A stretch of 64,000 nucleotides of DNA, from the NCBI GenBank assembly GCA_941918925.1, contig OW799237.1, positions 15,791,201 through 15,855,200 of the forward strand, read 5' to 3'. The translations under genes were made by a program, and so were the position numbers. Position 1 is the first letter of the stretch, and each line of letters begins with the position of its first letter. Below, piece after piece: positions 48,727 to 60,457 of the stretch. A model generated the notes under the pieces. It saw only the letters and a list, made by a program, of their open reading frames with translations, made no database searches and was not told the DNA's origin. This DNA is from Phyto melanocephala (taxonomy: Eukaryota > Arthropoda > Insecta > Diptera > Rhinophoridae).

Positions 48727-50504
48727 AAATAATTTATCGAAGAATTTCTTAAATTTTCTTTTGTATATATGTGCATACATATAATTCTTTAAAATAAACT
48801 GTTTAAAATTTTCTTATGACAATTTAAAAGCAAATAGCCAAAGTTGTTTTAATTGAACGATTTATTCAAAATAACAATAAAAGATTGCAAAGAAGAGTGT
48901 TTCAAAATAATATGTAAAAATTTTAAAATAAAAATTTCACATACATATGTATTTTAAAATGTATACAATTTTTCAAAATAACTTAAAAGAAAGTTATTAA
49001 AAAATAAAACAAAAATTATAAAAAATTGGCTATTAAAAAATCACTGCTTTCAATCAAATTGTTCGCTTGGCAATGGTGTTTAAGCTAAAGTACATGTTTA
49101 GAGTTATAAATATAGGTAAAGTTATATGGTTATTGTTGTTAACTTTTAATATTTTTTTTTATTCTTCCCTGTTTAATACTATAGCTCTTGTGTTCTAGTG
49201 TTTGTTTTTATTACAACAGCAACAACAATGTCTTCCTAACTTATGTTTGACTTTATTAGCGAAAACAGACAATGCTTAAGCTTACACTTACACACAGGTT
49301 GTTTTCTCAAATACAAAACTCATAAGATTTTTTTTAGCAAGTAGGCCTGGCCAGGTTCAAAAAATTCTCATATTAAGTTTGCTTAGTTTATTGTTCAAGC
49401 TGGTAGATAAAAATAAAAAGAATTTAAACGCTCGTTTATATTTCTTTTCGTTTTTGCTCCTTTAGTAGTTTTATAAATTTTAATTTAATATATAATTTTT
49501 TTTTGCCACAAAAAATCCATAAATGCATTCTTGAGTTTAAGTAGAACAAAAAAAAAAATGCCAGAGGAACGAAAAAATATTGAAGCCTACATATAAAGGA
49601 AAATATGGTATGTAATCTATGAAATCCCATATAGTATGCCATACAGGTAATAAGGCTAAAATCACTAGTCAAGAATGTCTAATTACAACATCTTTATAAA
49701 AGTTTTATAGATGTCACAATACAAATATGGTTGCATTTTTCTTTTAATGTTTTTTGCTGCTATTTTTTATATTTTATAAATTTTTTTTTATAGTCTTCTG
49801 TTCTGCATATAAAGCAGTTAAAATACTGTTGGTCTTCTCCTTTTGTATAGACAAAAGAAAAATTGATTGTAATTTTATTTATTTATATTTGATGAAGATT
49901 TAAGGAAAAAATTTTTTTTATGCAATATGGTATGAGAGAAAAAAAAACTCAATAATCTAAAATGATTTTTTTATAAACTGTTGAGACTTTTAGCTATAAA
50001 ATTGGCATTTATTTAATATAATTATCTTGTCTAGGTTCTGCATTTATATGGTGGTGATTTGGTATGGCATATCGTTGAAAATGCCATAACTAAGTCCTTT
50101 GCAGGTGTTAAAAGATAGTTAAGCACACGACGTTGAAAGTTTAGTTCAACATTTTCTAAAAATACAATTTGTAATATAATATTTGAAAAGCAATTAATGC
50201 ATCTGGGAATGATCTTTAGACATCTGAATCTTTCATACTTACGTAAAAACGTGGTTTTGTCTTTATGAGAGCAATTTTTAACTTGTCTCTTTAATTACAG
50301 AAAATAAAGTTTTGACATTTTTCTAAATACATGACTATTAAAAAGAGTTCTTTATTTTATGGCATGGCTCTGATTTATAGAAAATGTGAATTATTAGTTT
50401 TCGGGATCGATTATTGTAAATTATTGTTTTTAATGGTATCGATTAGTTTTAGTGTTCATTCTTTATCCTTTATTTGACTCGTCACAACATTCTTTTGCTC
50501 ATTT
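48727..50504. other. AT-rich stretch without recognised genes
   Basis: A+T-rich DNA with a few short frames; nothing recognisable. Confidence 0.45.
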
Positions 50505-50506
50505 TA

Positions 50507-51800
50507 CAGGGTGGACCAAAAGTCGCGCCTGCGTGTAAAAATTGAATAACTTTTTTGTTTATTATTATTTTTTACTAAATTTTTTTTTTTTAATTATAAT
50601 ATTATCTTTGTATGACCTAAATTTTAATTATGAAAAATAATGTCAGAGAGATGACCACCATTTTCATCGATGCACAATTGGGCTCTTAAACAGGCGTTTT
50701 GCATAACTGCACGTAAGGTTTCAGGCTCTATTGCCCAGATCTCAGCTTCAGTGTTGTTCTTTAGCTGCTCTATAGTTTGAGGCTTGTTTACATACACTCG
50801 TTCTTTGAGATAACCCCATAGAAAATAATCAGGGGCAGTTAAATCCGGTGAACGTGCTGGCCAATTAAATTCTGAATTTTTCGAGATAATTCGGTCGTCA
50901 AAAATTTCATTTAAAAGCGTCATTGTGGCACGGGCCGTATGTGCTGTTGCTCCATCCTGCTGAAACCACTTGTTGGCTGCCTCAGGGTGTACACAATTAT
51001 TAAGCATGGCGCGATATCTGTCCCCATTCACCGTTACTGTATTACCAACTTCATGCTCGAAGAAGTAGTGCCCTATAACTCTTTCTGATGTCACTCCACA
51101 CCATACTGTACACTTGAGGGGGTGTAATTGGCGCTGGTGAACAACTCTGGGATTTGTAGTACCCCATAATCGCATATTTTGTTTATTTACGTATCCATTT
51201 AGATGAAAATGTGCTTCATCACTCATTATTTAATTGTTAAGTAACTCTCTATTTTCTGCGCACAACGCCACGAAGCGTGTTGCCCAAATTAGTCTTTGAT
51301 GGTAGTCAACTGATAAAAGATGTTGGGTCAATTGGACCTTGTATGGATGCATGTTTAAATGACGTAAAATACGTTGAAGTGATGTTCTAGAGATGCCCAA
51401 TTGTCCAGAACGTCTTCGCGTTGAAGTTCCTGAATATTCTGCAACACTGACCCGTACACGATCAATGTTCACTTGATTCTGTATTATTCTTGGTCTTCCT
51501 GATCGTGGCAAATCTGACACTGCATTCTGTTGTCGGAACGGTACAATTAAACGATTAATTGTGGTTTGGTTAGGTGCATTTCTGGTGTTGAAATAATTTC
51601 GATATGGTCGTTGCGTCAGTAAAATTGAGCGCCCATTGGAAAAGTAAAATTCTAGCACATTCGTTCGTTGCTCAGTCGTTAAATTTTGCATGGTGGTGTA
51701 ACACGAATCGATGAATAAAATCAGAAAAAAAATAAAATATATTAATAAACAAAAAAGTTATTCAATTTTTACACGCAGGCGTGACTTCTGGTCCACCCTG
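50507..51800 (-). mobile_element. Nearly intact mariner-family transposon (DD41D, rosa-like)
   Basis: The element is 1294 bp with TA duplications at 50505-50506 and 51801-51802. The inverted terminal repeats are about 58 bp long and differ at two positions. They start CAGGGTGGACC and include GCCTGCGTGTAAAAATTGAA. It encloses a transposase reading frame on the minus strand that is open except for one stop. The same end sequence (GGTCCACCCT) is seen beside relics A (1240-2345) and, mutated, B (9181-10270), so the family has been active here more than once. Confidence 0.92.
50624..51691 (-). pseudogene. Mariner (DD41D-type) transposase with a single in-frame stop
   Basis: One frame runs from the ATG at 51691 to the stop at 50624, 355 codons in all, broken only by TAA at 51232-51230 (codon 154). 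The first part (1-153) carries two helix-turn-helix segments separated by the SGRPRI hook, the second around STRRRSGQLGISRTSLQRIL, and ends near WATRFVALC. Two codons after the stop the catalytic part begins with SDEAHFHLNGY (first Asp, codon 158), then WFQQDGATAHTAR (second Asp, codon 246) and SPDLTAPDYFLWGYLKE (third Asp, codon 288). There are 41 residues between the last two Asp residues, which defines DD41D. The length fits mariner transposases (about 350 aa). Both halves align collinearly with other mariners, so the stop looks like a single recent mutation. Confidence 0.9.
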
Positions 51801-51802
51801 TA

Positions 51803-52330
51803 GCTATACAAAGTCCAATAATTTCTTATAAAATAAGTATTTTGCTTAATAAATTATGTAAGAACATTGAATTGACATATAAAGTGTGCATTTTATTTAA
51901 AACCCTAAAAGCATCAGGAATCCCGTCCTGTCCCTTTTTAAAAGACATTTTCCTAGCCTACGTGTTATTTCCCACCCTCCTATAGTTTCCTTTTTTCTAT
52001 ATAATTTGAGGTGATCTTAAATGTGCTAAGATAGTCATTACACATTTAAACAATGTCATTATAATATCTGAGCTTTTATATGAATTAATCAACTGATTAA
52101 TTCTAATTATTGTCTTAGCAATAACTGTAATAAAACTGTAAAATTAAGTCAGCAGTTATTGTCTCCTATTTTGCCACAACATACTTTTGATCACATTCAT
52201 CGTTTTGAATTTGTTTCGTGTCATAGCTAGCAATATTTTAATACTCATATTGGCTCTCTCGGATGTATAGAAACTAAAAATATCGATTTCCGTTTAAAAA
52301 ATTTTAGGAAAGACACCGAAGCAATTGTTG
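51803..52330. other. AT-rich spacer
   Basis: No supported feature. Confidence 0.5.
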
Positions 52331-52331
52331 G

Positions 52332-52588
52332 TTGGAACTTTATATATCTCAGCTGGCTTCAAACCGATTTGTTGGTTTTTAGTACAGATAAGTTCCGAGA
52401 TTGCGGACAGACGGACACACGGACAGTCAGACAGATGGACAAACAGATAATGCTGAATATACTCCCAAATTCATAAATTTTCAGAAAATACATACTTTAT
52501 TGGGTCGGAAATGAATAATGCAGAAATTTTACACGGAATGACAAACCTATTTTATACCCTTTTACACTGTCGTGTGAGGGGTGGGTAT
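52332..52588 (-). mobile_element. mini-me-like repeat, 3'-truncated copy 6
   Basis: On the minus strand it begins with a terminal hairpin-type ATACCCACCCCTCACACG and continues to the core (TTCCGACCCAATAAAGTATG) and a (GTCY)-like tract (TCCATCTGTCTGACTGTCCG then TGTCCGTCTGTCCGC). It ends soon after. It is the only minus-strand mini-me copy in the window and lacks the 3' hairpin. Confidence 0.65.
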
Positions 52589-52632
52589 AAAAATATTAGT
52601 TAAGAATAGACACAGAATTATATTTAAATACA

Positions 52633-52693
52633 TATTACTCATACCACCCGGGGCCGCGCTTTAGTAAATGAACTACAGGTAGTATGAGTAATA
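52633..52693. repeat. Small foldback sharing its arm motif with 2601-2681
   Basis: ATATTACTCATAC (52633-52645) is mirrored by GTATGAGTAATAT (52681-52693). The arm contains ACTCATAC, followed by CAC on the left as in the foldback at 2601. The centre is unusually G+C-rich (CCCGGGGCCGCGC), in contrast to the flanks. Confidence 0.6.
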
Positions 52694-53455
52694 TTTATTT
52701 AACTTTATTAGGTAATTTTTATGAATTTTAAATTTTAATTTTTATTTGAAAAAATTGTGTATTCAGTAATATCTCAAAACTCTTAAAAATTTACAATAAA
52801 CAATACAAAAATTTTCACTAATATATACATTTTTGGAAAATTGCGTTAATACAACATATAACTATTCACAGAAAGTTCTAAACTAAATTTTTAATCAATA
52901 GAATAGGTAATATTGTTCCTTTATTCATTTATTACTACATATAAATATAACTTTTTTATTTAAAAATTTTTCAACAGGCCTAGCGCCTTATGTAATTACA
53001 AAAGAAAACAAACGATCAGAGAAAAAAGATCCTTCTTAGTTACTATTTATGCCTGCACTTAAAGACCGTAAAAGAATAAAAACCGAAATAAGTAGCAGTG
53101 AAGATGAATAGACAAAAGAAATAGTACAAAAGAAAAATTAATAAAAGTCTTGTTGAAAACCCTTGGGCCCTTTACTGCACGTTCACAAGCCACCTGACCC
53201 CCATTATGAATCAAATGATATTCTCCAGTTTGCACTCCAAGACATCACCAGTGAAGTCTCCAACTGCAATTGGTCTCTATTCAATATAGCTTCCACCGGT
53301 CTTACGGGAATCAGAATTCTAGTGTTTAAGTTTAAAATATGAATGGCCAATAAAGCAAGGGCCGAATAACGGCATTCGAACGTAATAGAAATTGTAAAAT
53401 TCTTATTAGAATTCTTATTAGGGTGATGATCCGAAGGTTTCTGTAACAAATTAAG
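52694..53455. other. Spacer; contains a short motif shared with the piggyBac at 10349
   Basis: Mostly A+T-rich. The stretch at about 53373-53425 (CATTCGAACGTAATAGAAAT and TTCTTATTAGAATTC) resembles 10671-10711 in the internally deleted piggyBac, in reverse orientation. The remainder is unassigned. Confidence 0.4.
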
Positions 53456-53459
53456 AAGT

Positions 53460-53703
53460 AGCGAATGTGTGGTTTCAACACAATTGTGCCAATTGCTACA
53501 CATCAAGAAAACCAATAATTCTTTTGCAAAAAAAGTTCCAAAATTGTGTTATTTCTCGTAAAGGACATATGAATTGGCCACTAAAATTGTTTCATTTGAC
53601 ACCTTTAGACAATTTTTGTGGGGTTTTTTTTACATGGAAAGTGTTCAGCAAAAATCCAACAATAGACCAAGAGCTTAAAAACAATATTCTCGAATTGATT
53701 TAA
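53460..53703 (+). pseudogene. Mariner transposase fragment (second to third Asp)
   Basis: Translated, this reads VWFQHNCANCYTSRKPI, then FQNCVISRKGHMNWPLKLF, then LTPLDNFCGVFFTWKV and NPTIDQELKNNI. This is the segment from the WFQQDGAT motif through the SxxDLTPLDYFLWG motif of a mariner transposase. His and Asn replace the normal Gln-Asp at the second catalytic site, and Asn follows the third Asp in place of Tyr. It is therefore inactive although the frame is open for 78 codons. Confidence 0.75.
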
Positions 53704-55970
53704 ACATTTATTTTTTTAACAGTTTACTGAAAAACGCGAATGATCATTACGTTACAATATTGGAAGTCTGCCGAGTCAATTAGAAGAGATTACTTGACCG
53801 ACATATTTTGTCATTTTTAATCCATATCTATTTGTAGTAGACTTAAATATAAATAATTTTAGTATTTGAAGAGGCTACCCATTGGTTGGTAGCGAAAAAT
53901 TGGTTGCTAATAATAGAAATTAAAAAAAAAAAAATAAAGTGATCTCAGGCTTAACAAAAAGAAGAAATTATTAATCTCAAAAAAATCATTTTTTCTTATA
54001 GAATTTTCCCAAATCTTAAACACCCTTTTTTTCAGTTGTATTGAATCCTAATACATTTTAAAAATTATAAAGTACCTTTAACCGTATAGTAATTGTTTTA
54101 GCCTAGAAGTAATGTTTCAACAAAGTCGTAACTGTGGAATCACTTCCAATTGTGGACTTATAATGCATGATTTTTGTTAGCGATAAGCCGCTTAGGACCA
54201 ATATAACTGCCATAGTAATTAATATATTTATGCTATAATGGCAGCAATCGATTATGTATTGTATTTCTCCATTTGAAATTTTGTAAACCCCTTATATGAA
54301 GATAAACCGTTGGTTGATACCACTGCACAGGACAACTATATTTTCATTTTATTTAATGTTGTTGTTGACAAAATTATTTTAAAAAAAAATATAAATAAGA
54401 TTTTGATAGCATAGGCTCAAATATTTAAATTCAAGCAACACATTAATAAGTTTTTGGAATCATTGAAAAAGAAACTGCTAGTTAAACCACTAATCGTTAA
54501 ACTGTAAACCTTAATTGCTTAATATTATTAATTGTATTCCCTAGTACGAGAGAACCATATGTCAATATTCTGCTTTTCATTGGTCATATGATAGTAGGCG
54601 ATAACTAGTATTACCAGATAAGAACACTAGATACAAAGTTTATATATTAGTTTCTTGTTTTAGTCTAGTCTTAATACTTTTCCGAAAATTCTTTTTTATA
54701 TATGTGTCAAATTTTAGGTATCTATAAAGGAATTCAAATATATTATATTTACCTCCACGTATAAAGCCATTAACATAATTATGTGTCTTTTGGTATGTAA
54801 TGTCTGAACTGAAAATATCTCAAAAAAAATAATAAAGTTGCTCTTCATTTTAATATAATTGCAAAACTATTCGAAATAATTGCATAATTGAAACTTGTAA
54901 CAATAAAGTGTTATCCTTTTTCTAGACTGAATAAAATATGTTTTAATGCTTACCTATTATCCTGTGTATAAGTTTGTTTAAGCTTTTATTCTCTTAAAAT
55001 CTCTGGCAACCCCGCTACATCGTCGGTTAAAATATCTTTATAATTGAATGTTTAAGAGATGTTAGTAAATACATTTATCAGAGTGTGTAACTACAGAAAT
55101 ATTGGTCTTTATTGAATTTCCAAATCATCTGCCACATTCAATAATTAAATAAATTTTTTAATGGCCATTGCAAAAGAAACCAAAATAAGCTTAATGATGT
55201 CACCATTACTATAATTCACGACAATTTAAGCTCGCCAGCGCAAGAAAAAATTTTATAGCAAGAACATATGCAACCAATAATATTAAATTAAACTCATATA
55301 CAACATATCGCTTTGCTTTTTCTTAGCTTTTTTTCCCCTGTTCGAAGTCAGTGCTATATACCAGCAACAGTAGAGGGAGATGAATCATTTAAAGGTTGTT
55401 AAAAAGCAACGTTGATAACTAAAGACAAAAATGACAAAAACAAAAATATATTGAAGAAAAACTGCGACAAAATGCCAAATATTTTGCACAATTTGTGCCT
55501 CATTGGTTTCAATAGCAATTCTTCATTTTAAATGAAGCACATACGTTTATTCCACACACAGCCATACGCACATATTCGCTGCTCCATATACAAAGACTCG
55601 TAACCTTCAAGCTAAAAGAGCGAAAAAAAATTAAAGAACGCTATAGCTGCTACGGCAAATATGATATCAAAATATTGCATACTCTACTATTTAGATATAG
55701 TAGATACATACATATGTAAGAGTGCATATGTACAACGAAGTAAAAGAAAAATTTATTAAACATCATGCAAACAAAGTACATGTGTGTGAGAGTTTGAATG
55801 AGCACACATTTTTATTAAACTCAGAGCAGGGAAAGAATAAACTGTCGATGTAAAAACAAGCGAAGAGCAAATTAAAGCAAAGAGGTTCCAATAAAATAAA
55901 ATGTACACGGCGACACTTTAGAAAATTTGTCTTTAGGATCTAGTGCCGAATTATCGCAGACATGAAAAAA
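53704..55970. other. Long stretch without recognised genes
   Basis: A+T-rich, with no supported gene, repeat terminus or structured RNA recognised. Confidence 0.45.
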
Positions 55971-55974
55971 TTGC

Positions 55975-56921
55975 TTGATTAGTTTGCATCTATCTCTTCG
56001 CATACATTATTTGTGTGAGTGATTCTCAGTTTGACTTGTAAGAATTTACTTGTGGTACTGTATGGTAACCTGTTATATATAGGACGCCGTTTGATTCCCG
56101 TGGGTGTAGTGACAAATGATGGACAATTATTTGCTGCAGCATACTTGTTGGTGGAATTGAATATATGATCCAACACCTCCTCGTCAATAAACAATTCTTA
56201 AAGTTGTTGGAGACTCATTGTGATGTCTTCGTGTCATCCAAAGGCTTCTTCTTTAACTTGTTGTTCTGCTTTTGGGACTATTTTAGTTTCATTCCCCTAA
56301 ATTTTACGTTTCTTCTTACCAATCTTACTGGAGGTCAATGGCAAACCATCATTCTCGTTTTCAGCAGATAGTATATCCTCTACTAAAGAAACGTTCTGTT
56401 TCGTAAGTCCCAGCAACCTCGGAAGGCAGATTTTGGTCCTCGTTCAACACTTGTAAATAGTCATCGTACTGCTACCTATCAATTGTTCTGTCGACCTTAA
56501 TGGGTGGTTTTCGTATAAATTTGTGTTTTTATGCACTTGTTTTTTTGTAAAAAAAAATCACTTGATTTAGCTTGTTCAATTTGCTTTACTAAAATTACAT
56601 GTAAAAAGTTCAACAAGTCTGAAAAAGGAGAAGCAAACTGGGAATTCCTTTTCTAAAGATAAACTACTAAGATAAAAAGTGTAAAATTAGATTTAAAATG
56701 ATTGTAACGCTCTTCGAAGTAACTGTGTATTTTTTACATGGAACAGTGGTATGTAACGGAACTTTGAGTGGTCAAAAAACTTTATAATTTTGTTAACAAA
56801 TAAATAGCTTTTTATTTATACTGAAAAGAGAAAATCAATATTGTTAAAAAATATTTAAAAAAGTATATTGTAAAGCCGGTTGGGTATTCAAATACCCACG
56901 TCCTATCTCAGGAAAGGGGGA
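55975..56921 (-). pseudogene. piggyBac transposase relic (third family), N-terminal part, with a terminal-like palindrome
   Basis: On the minus strand from about 56480, NEDQNLPSEVAG and an eroded linker lead to LFIDEEVLDHIFNSTNKYAA. This resembles the conserved piggyBac start of the folded domain (FLTEELIxEIVxxTNxYA). The region after IDAN is not recognisable. At 56881-56898 lies TGGGTATTCAAATACCCA, an 8-bp-arm palindrome like those near the ends of the other piggyBac elements. CCCTTTCCTGAGATAGG (minus, ending near 56921) resembles a terminal repeat, but no TTAA follows it, so the end was lost or altered. Confidence 0.55.
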
Positions 56922-58050
56922 AGGTACATTTTTTTTACACCAAACGACTTTTATGGACCTCCAAGTAAGATTCTGCAAGTTTTGTCAAAATCGTACAAAC
57001 AATCTATGAGCCGTTTTTGATGTGTTAATCCTACGTTTGGGAGCAGTTCATTGGCCGCTAAAATCTTGCTATTTGAACCCACGAGACTATTGTTTGGGTA
57101 CTTACGTAAAGTCTCTTGTATTCATAAACAATCAGAATTCCTGATTTGTTAGACAATATTACAACCGCCATTGGTAAGATAGCAGCCTAAGTCCTGGAAA
57201 AATATTCACAAAATTAAAGCTCTGGTAACATTTATATTAAATAATGTTTAAAATCAGTGGCTGATATCATTTTGTAGACCATAGCAAAAACTTTTATTCA
57301 CAACTTAAATTATAGTATAAAATTTTGTTTCGGACGACCTCTTAAAAAAATTTTATATATCATTGTACCAGTCAAGCCCTTTCATTATATGCTCATATTA
57401 ATGGCGTTAACAAAAACATTATTCGCCATATAATATTATTACACAGTGAATCAAACACTAAATGCAGCTCTGACATTGTTGTAAAAGTAAACACAGTATG
57501 CAATTGAACTATTGTTAAGAACAAATGTTCTATATTCTTTTCACAGTAGACAGAAGAAATTTTTATGAAAATATGTTCAACCAAACAGTTTTGTTTGAAT
57601 CTTGTTAAAAAATAATAGTAAAAAGATGACTTTTTCTCACATATTTTTTGTTTAAATTTACAATTTAAAATTTAAATTATTTATTTAATTTAATAACTTT
57701 AAAATTAAAATTTTTGAATTCCAATAAAATGTTTCTAAGTTTAGGCCACAGTAGACAAGGTATAACATTACAATGCTTTATTAAATTTTTTATATAAAAA
57801 ATGTAGATTACATTATTTTAAGGAACTGGCCAGAATTGAACTGGTGCATAAGATGTTGGGTAAAAATAACAAAGAAAGCAACAAACCAAAATACCAATCG
57901 AAAGCAAGAAAAAAAATACAAAAAATAATTGATGTTTCCGAATGCCACTAAATTATCAATTGCCCATAAATTTGCTCATTACGCGGAACGTTTTTTCAGC
58001 CCAAAGAAATACAAAATATATTTTTTTTTATTTAAGTAAACGTTCTCATA
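56922..58050. other. AT-rich stretch without recognised genes
   Basis: A+T-rich, with no supported gene. Ends at the start of a Helitron-like element. Confidence 0.45.
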
Positions 58051-58869
58051 TCTATATATATATAAAAATCAATGTGTGTTTGTATGTTTGTTTGTGCTTT
58101 ATAGACGGTTTAACGGCTGGAACGATTTCCTTGAAATTTTCACACAATCTTTCTGTATGTCTGGAAGGAACTATCGGCTATACTTTGGTTTGAAATTTTA
58201 ATGATCGGGGTGCCACGCCCTATTAAAGAATAAGTATTAAATATTATATATTATATATCACGAAATTCAATGCAACTAGAGCCTTCAAATTAAGTACGGT
58301 AAACTTTGACATCCACACGAGCATTTGAGTAAAAAATGGGCGGACTTTCAATAATAGGCGTGGCCACATGAATTAAATACTAAATTTCGTATATTTGGAA
58401 AACGATATTGATTAGAGTACTAAAATTTTGCAAGAGCAACTTTGACACACAAATTAACATTTCTGGAGACATTCTGGGTACATTAGAAATAGTGGGCGTG
58501 GAAGGTCTCATAGCAATTGAATACTAAAATTCGTATATTCGGGAAGCGATAACAGTTAGAGTAAACAAATTTTGCACGAGAAGCTATGACATCTATATGA
58601 CTGTTTTGATAAGAAATGGACGCTTTAGTAATAGTGGGCGAAGCACCTGTCATATGAACTAAATACAAAAATTCGTATATCTGGAAGCGATAATAGTTAG
58701 AGTACCCAAATTTTGCAAGAGATACTTTAACGCCTATATGATTATTTGAATAAGAAATGGTTGATTTAGTAATAGTAGGCCTGGCACTTGCAAAATAAAT
58801 ATATTTTTGAAATATAAAATTTGTATTTCATTACGATGGGGGTGGCGAAGCAAACCGCGTATTAGCTAG
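58051..58869 (+). mobile_element. Helitron-like element A with tandem internal units
   Basis: Starts with TC after A (58050) and continues TATATATATAAAAATCAATG; ends ACCGCGTATTAGCTAG before T (58870), fitting the 5'-TC and CTRR-3' rule with insertion between A and T. GCGAAGCAAACCGCG near the end can form a short stem. From about 58205 to 58790 there are four degenerate units of roughly 135-140 bp, each with a form of AAATTCGTATAT, GTTAGAGTA, AAATTTTGCA and AGTGGGCG. There is no open frame for Rep/helicase. Its 3' 233 bases are repeated at 62773-63005. Confidence 0.6.
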
Positions 58870-59864
58870 TAGTTTATATTTAAGTTTTCATATTGCCAAA
58901 GGTTTTTCTTATACCCTCTAATACAACTACAACAATATTGCAGCCATTATCCTTTTACGACTATTTGTTAAAGTTTGTCGTTTAGATTTATGCTGTATGT
59001 GCTGGAACGTCTGTCTGTTCTTTAAATTTTTATTTTTCTTATTTGGCGGCTTAGTAGTAAAGAAATACTAAGTAAGTACTTGGCGCATTATATGGATGAT
59101 ATTATTGTAGTTGTTAAACTAGTCATAAATATTGTATGTATTAAAGTTTTTAAAGTCATTTGCCACATTATGAAAGTGATATATGGCATACCCTAAGTGA
59201 TGTGATTATATGTACATACGACCACATACACTCATGAATGTGATACACACAGCTTAAATATCTGGTGTGCAGTTGTGGGATCTAAGTCTAAAGAGTAATA
59301 GTTATGAGGCAATCAAACAGTTATAATACTAGACATTGCTCTGGAATTGACAGTAGGTAATGTGGGTGGGTTGTTTTTTTTTAGGAAATTCTACAAATAC
59401 GGTTGATACTGCAGAAAGTCATAATGGATGGTAATTGATTTAAGAATTTTATAAGTTAAGCTGGACTGAATAATGGGCAAAAAATTGAGACAAAAAAATG
59501 CAATGAATTTTAATATGACAATAATTTAGAATGGCACAAAATTCAGCCGAAATTTAACCCTGGAAGGCTAAGGCTTTTTAATTATATGTTAAGACTAACA
59601 CCACGTAAATTTTACGTACTAAGGAATTGTTTCTAAAGCGCTTCAATTAATGTGGTAAAATCTGTATTTTTTTACTTTTTGTTTATTAAAAATAAAATCA
59701 ATTCATGTAAAAGTAAGCAACAACATATACTTATTAAAAAAAAACTTAAAATCACGGTTTAAGATGAAGTCCTAGGTGCAATAAAATAAATTCTTATGTG
59801 TATGTTCGTATCATCAGTCCTGGTTAAAACAGTCTTTGCATATTTTTATCTGATGCTCTCCGCA
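58637..59864 (+). repeat. First copy of a 1228-bp direct repeat (offset 4136 bp)
   Basis: It matches 62773-64000 with no net insertion or deletion and no difference that I noticed in the parts compared base by base, including the nine-T run near 59375. The repeat covers the end of Helitron-like element A, about 690 bp of unassigned sequence, and the first 307 bp of the piggyBac element at 59558. The repeat begins at GGCGAAGC in both places. Confidence 0.9.
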
Positions 59865-60453
59865 TAGCGCCGCGTTTTTATGACAGTGTGTGGTTGAAAT
59901 ACATTTTTTTTGAGTAGTGGCAATATTTACAATATGTTCTCTTTCCCTTCTCCTGAGAAGGTTCTTCGCAAAAACGGTTGATGTGAACAATATTTTTAAT
60001 ACTTTCTTTAAGTTTTAATGGCAAGCCGGAAGACGTGCTCAGTCGTTGCTCCTGCCATGTCTGGGTAAGTTGTCCTTGCAGTTTGAGCATGAATTCTATT
60101 CGGTTCATTGGCTTAATCCCTTTTTGCACAGCATTATGGCTATAAATAACATAAGCGTTAACCGATCTAGTCAAAGGTGTAAACCGCACCTTTAGTGGAA
60201 CCACGTAAAACTTGCGTGCACAAATTTTACTCTTAAAACTAACACTACGTAATTTTTACGTATAGGCTTTTAATGTTGTCGCTCTAAAAGCACTTTTACA
60301 AATAAAAACTCTTTGTTTCTCTTTTTGCGCTTGTTCAAAAACTATTAAAAAAAAGCACTTGTTGAATTTGGTACCGTTATGCTGCTGGATGCTTGCGTAG
60401 CAACAATATTAAAAAAACTACACGTAAAATTTACGTGGGTTAGCCTTCTAGGG
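59558..60453 (-). mobile_element. Internally deleted piggyBac transposon (fourth family)
   Basis: TTAA flanks both sides (59554-59557, 60454-60457), and the ends CCCTGGAAGGCTAA and, reversed, CCCTAGAAGGCTAA are inverted repeats. Palindromes ACGTAAATTTTACGT (59603-59617), ACGTAATTTTTACGT (60247-60261) and CACGTAAAATTTACGTG (60421-60437) lie near the ends. The first two lie in direct copies of a unit starting CTAACAC. A minus-strand frame (60204-59878) is a piggyBac C-terminus: SVNAYVIYSHN then KRTYCKYC at the start of a Cys-rich domain. The catalytic core is missing. Confidence 0.8.
59878..60204 (-). pseudogene. piggyBac transposase C-terminal fragment
   Basis: The 108-codon frame includes TRSVNAYVIYSHNAVQK, matching the helix NAYxLYK after the last catalytic motif in piggyBac transposases. 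A basic linker and RTYCKYC at the beginning of the zinc domain follow; the rest of the Cys residues are lost after a stop. No ATG is present at the nominal start (a GTG codon), and no catalytic Asp is encoded. It is the remnant left after internal deletion, not an independent gene. Confidence 0.6.
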
Positions 60454-60457
60454 TTAA

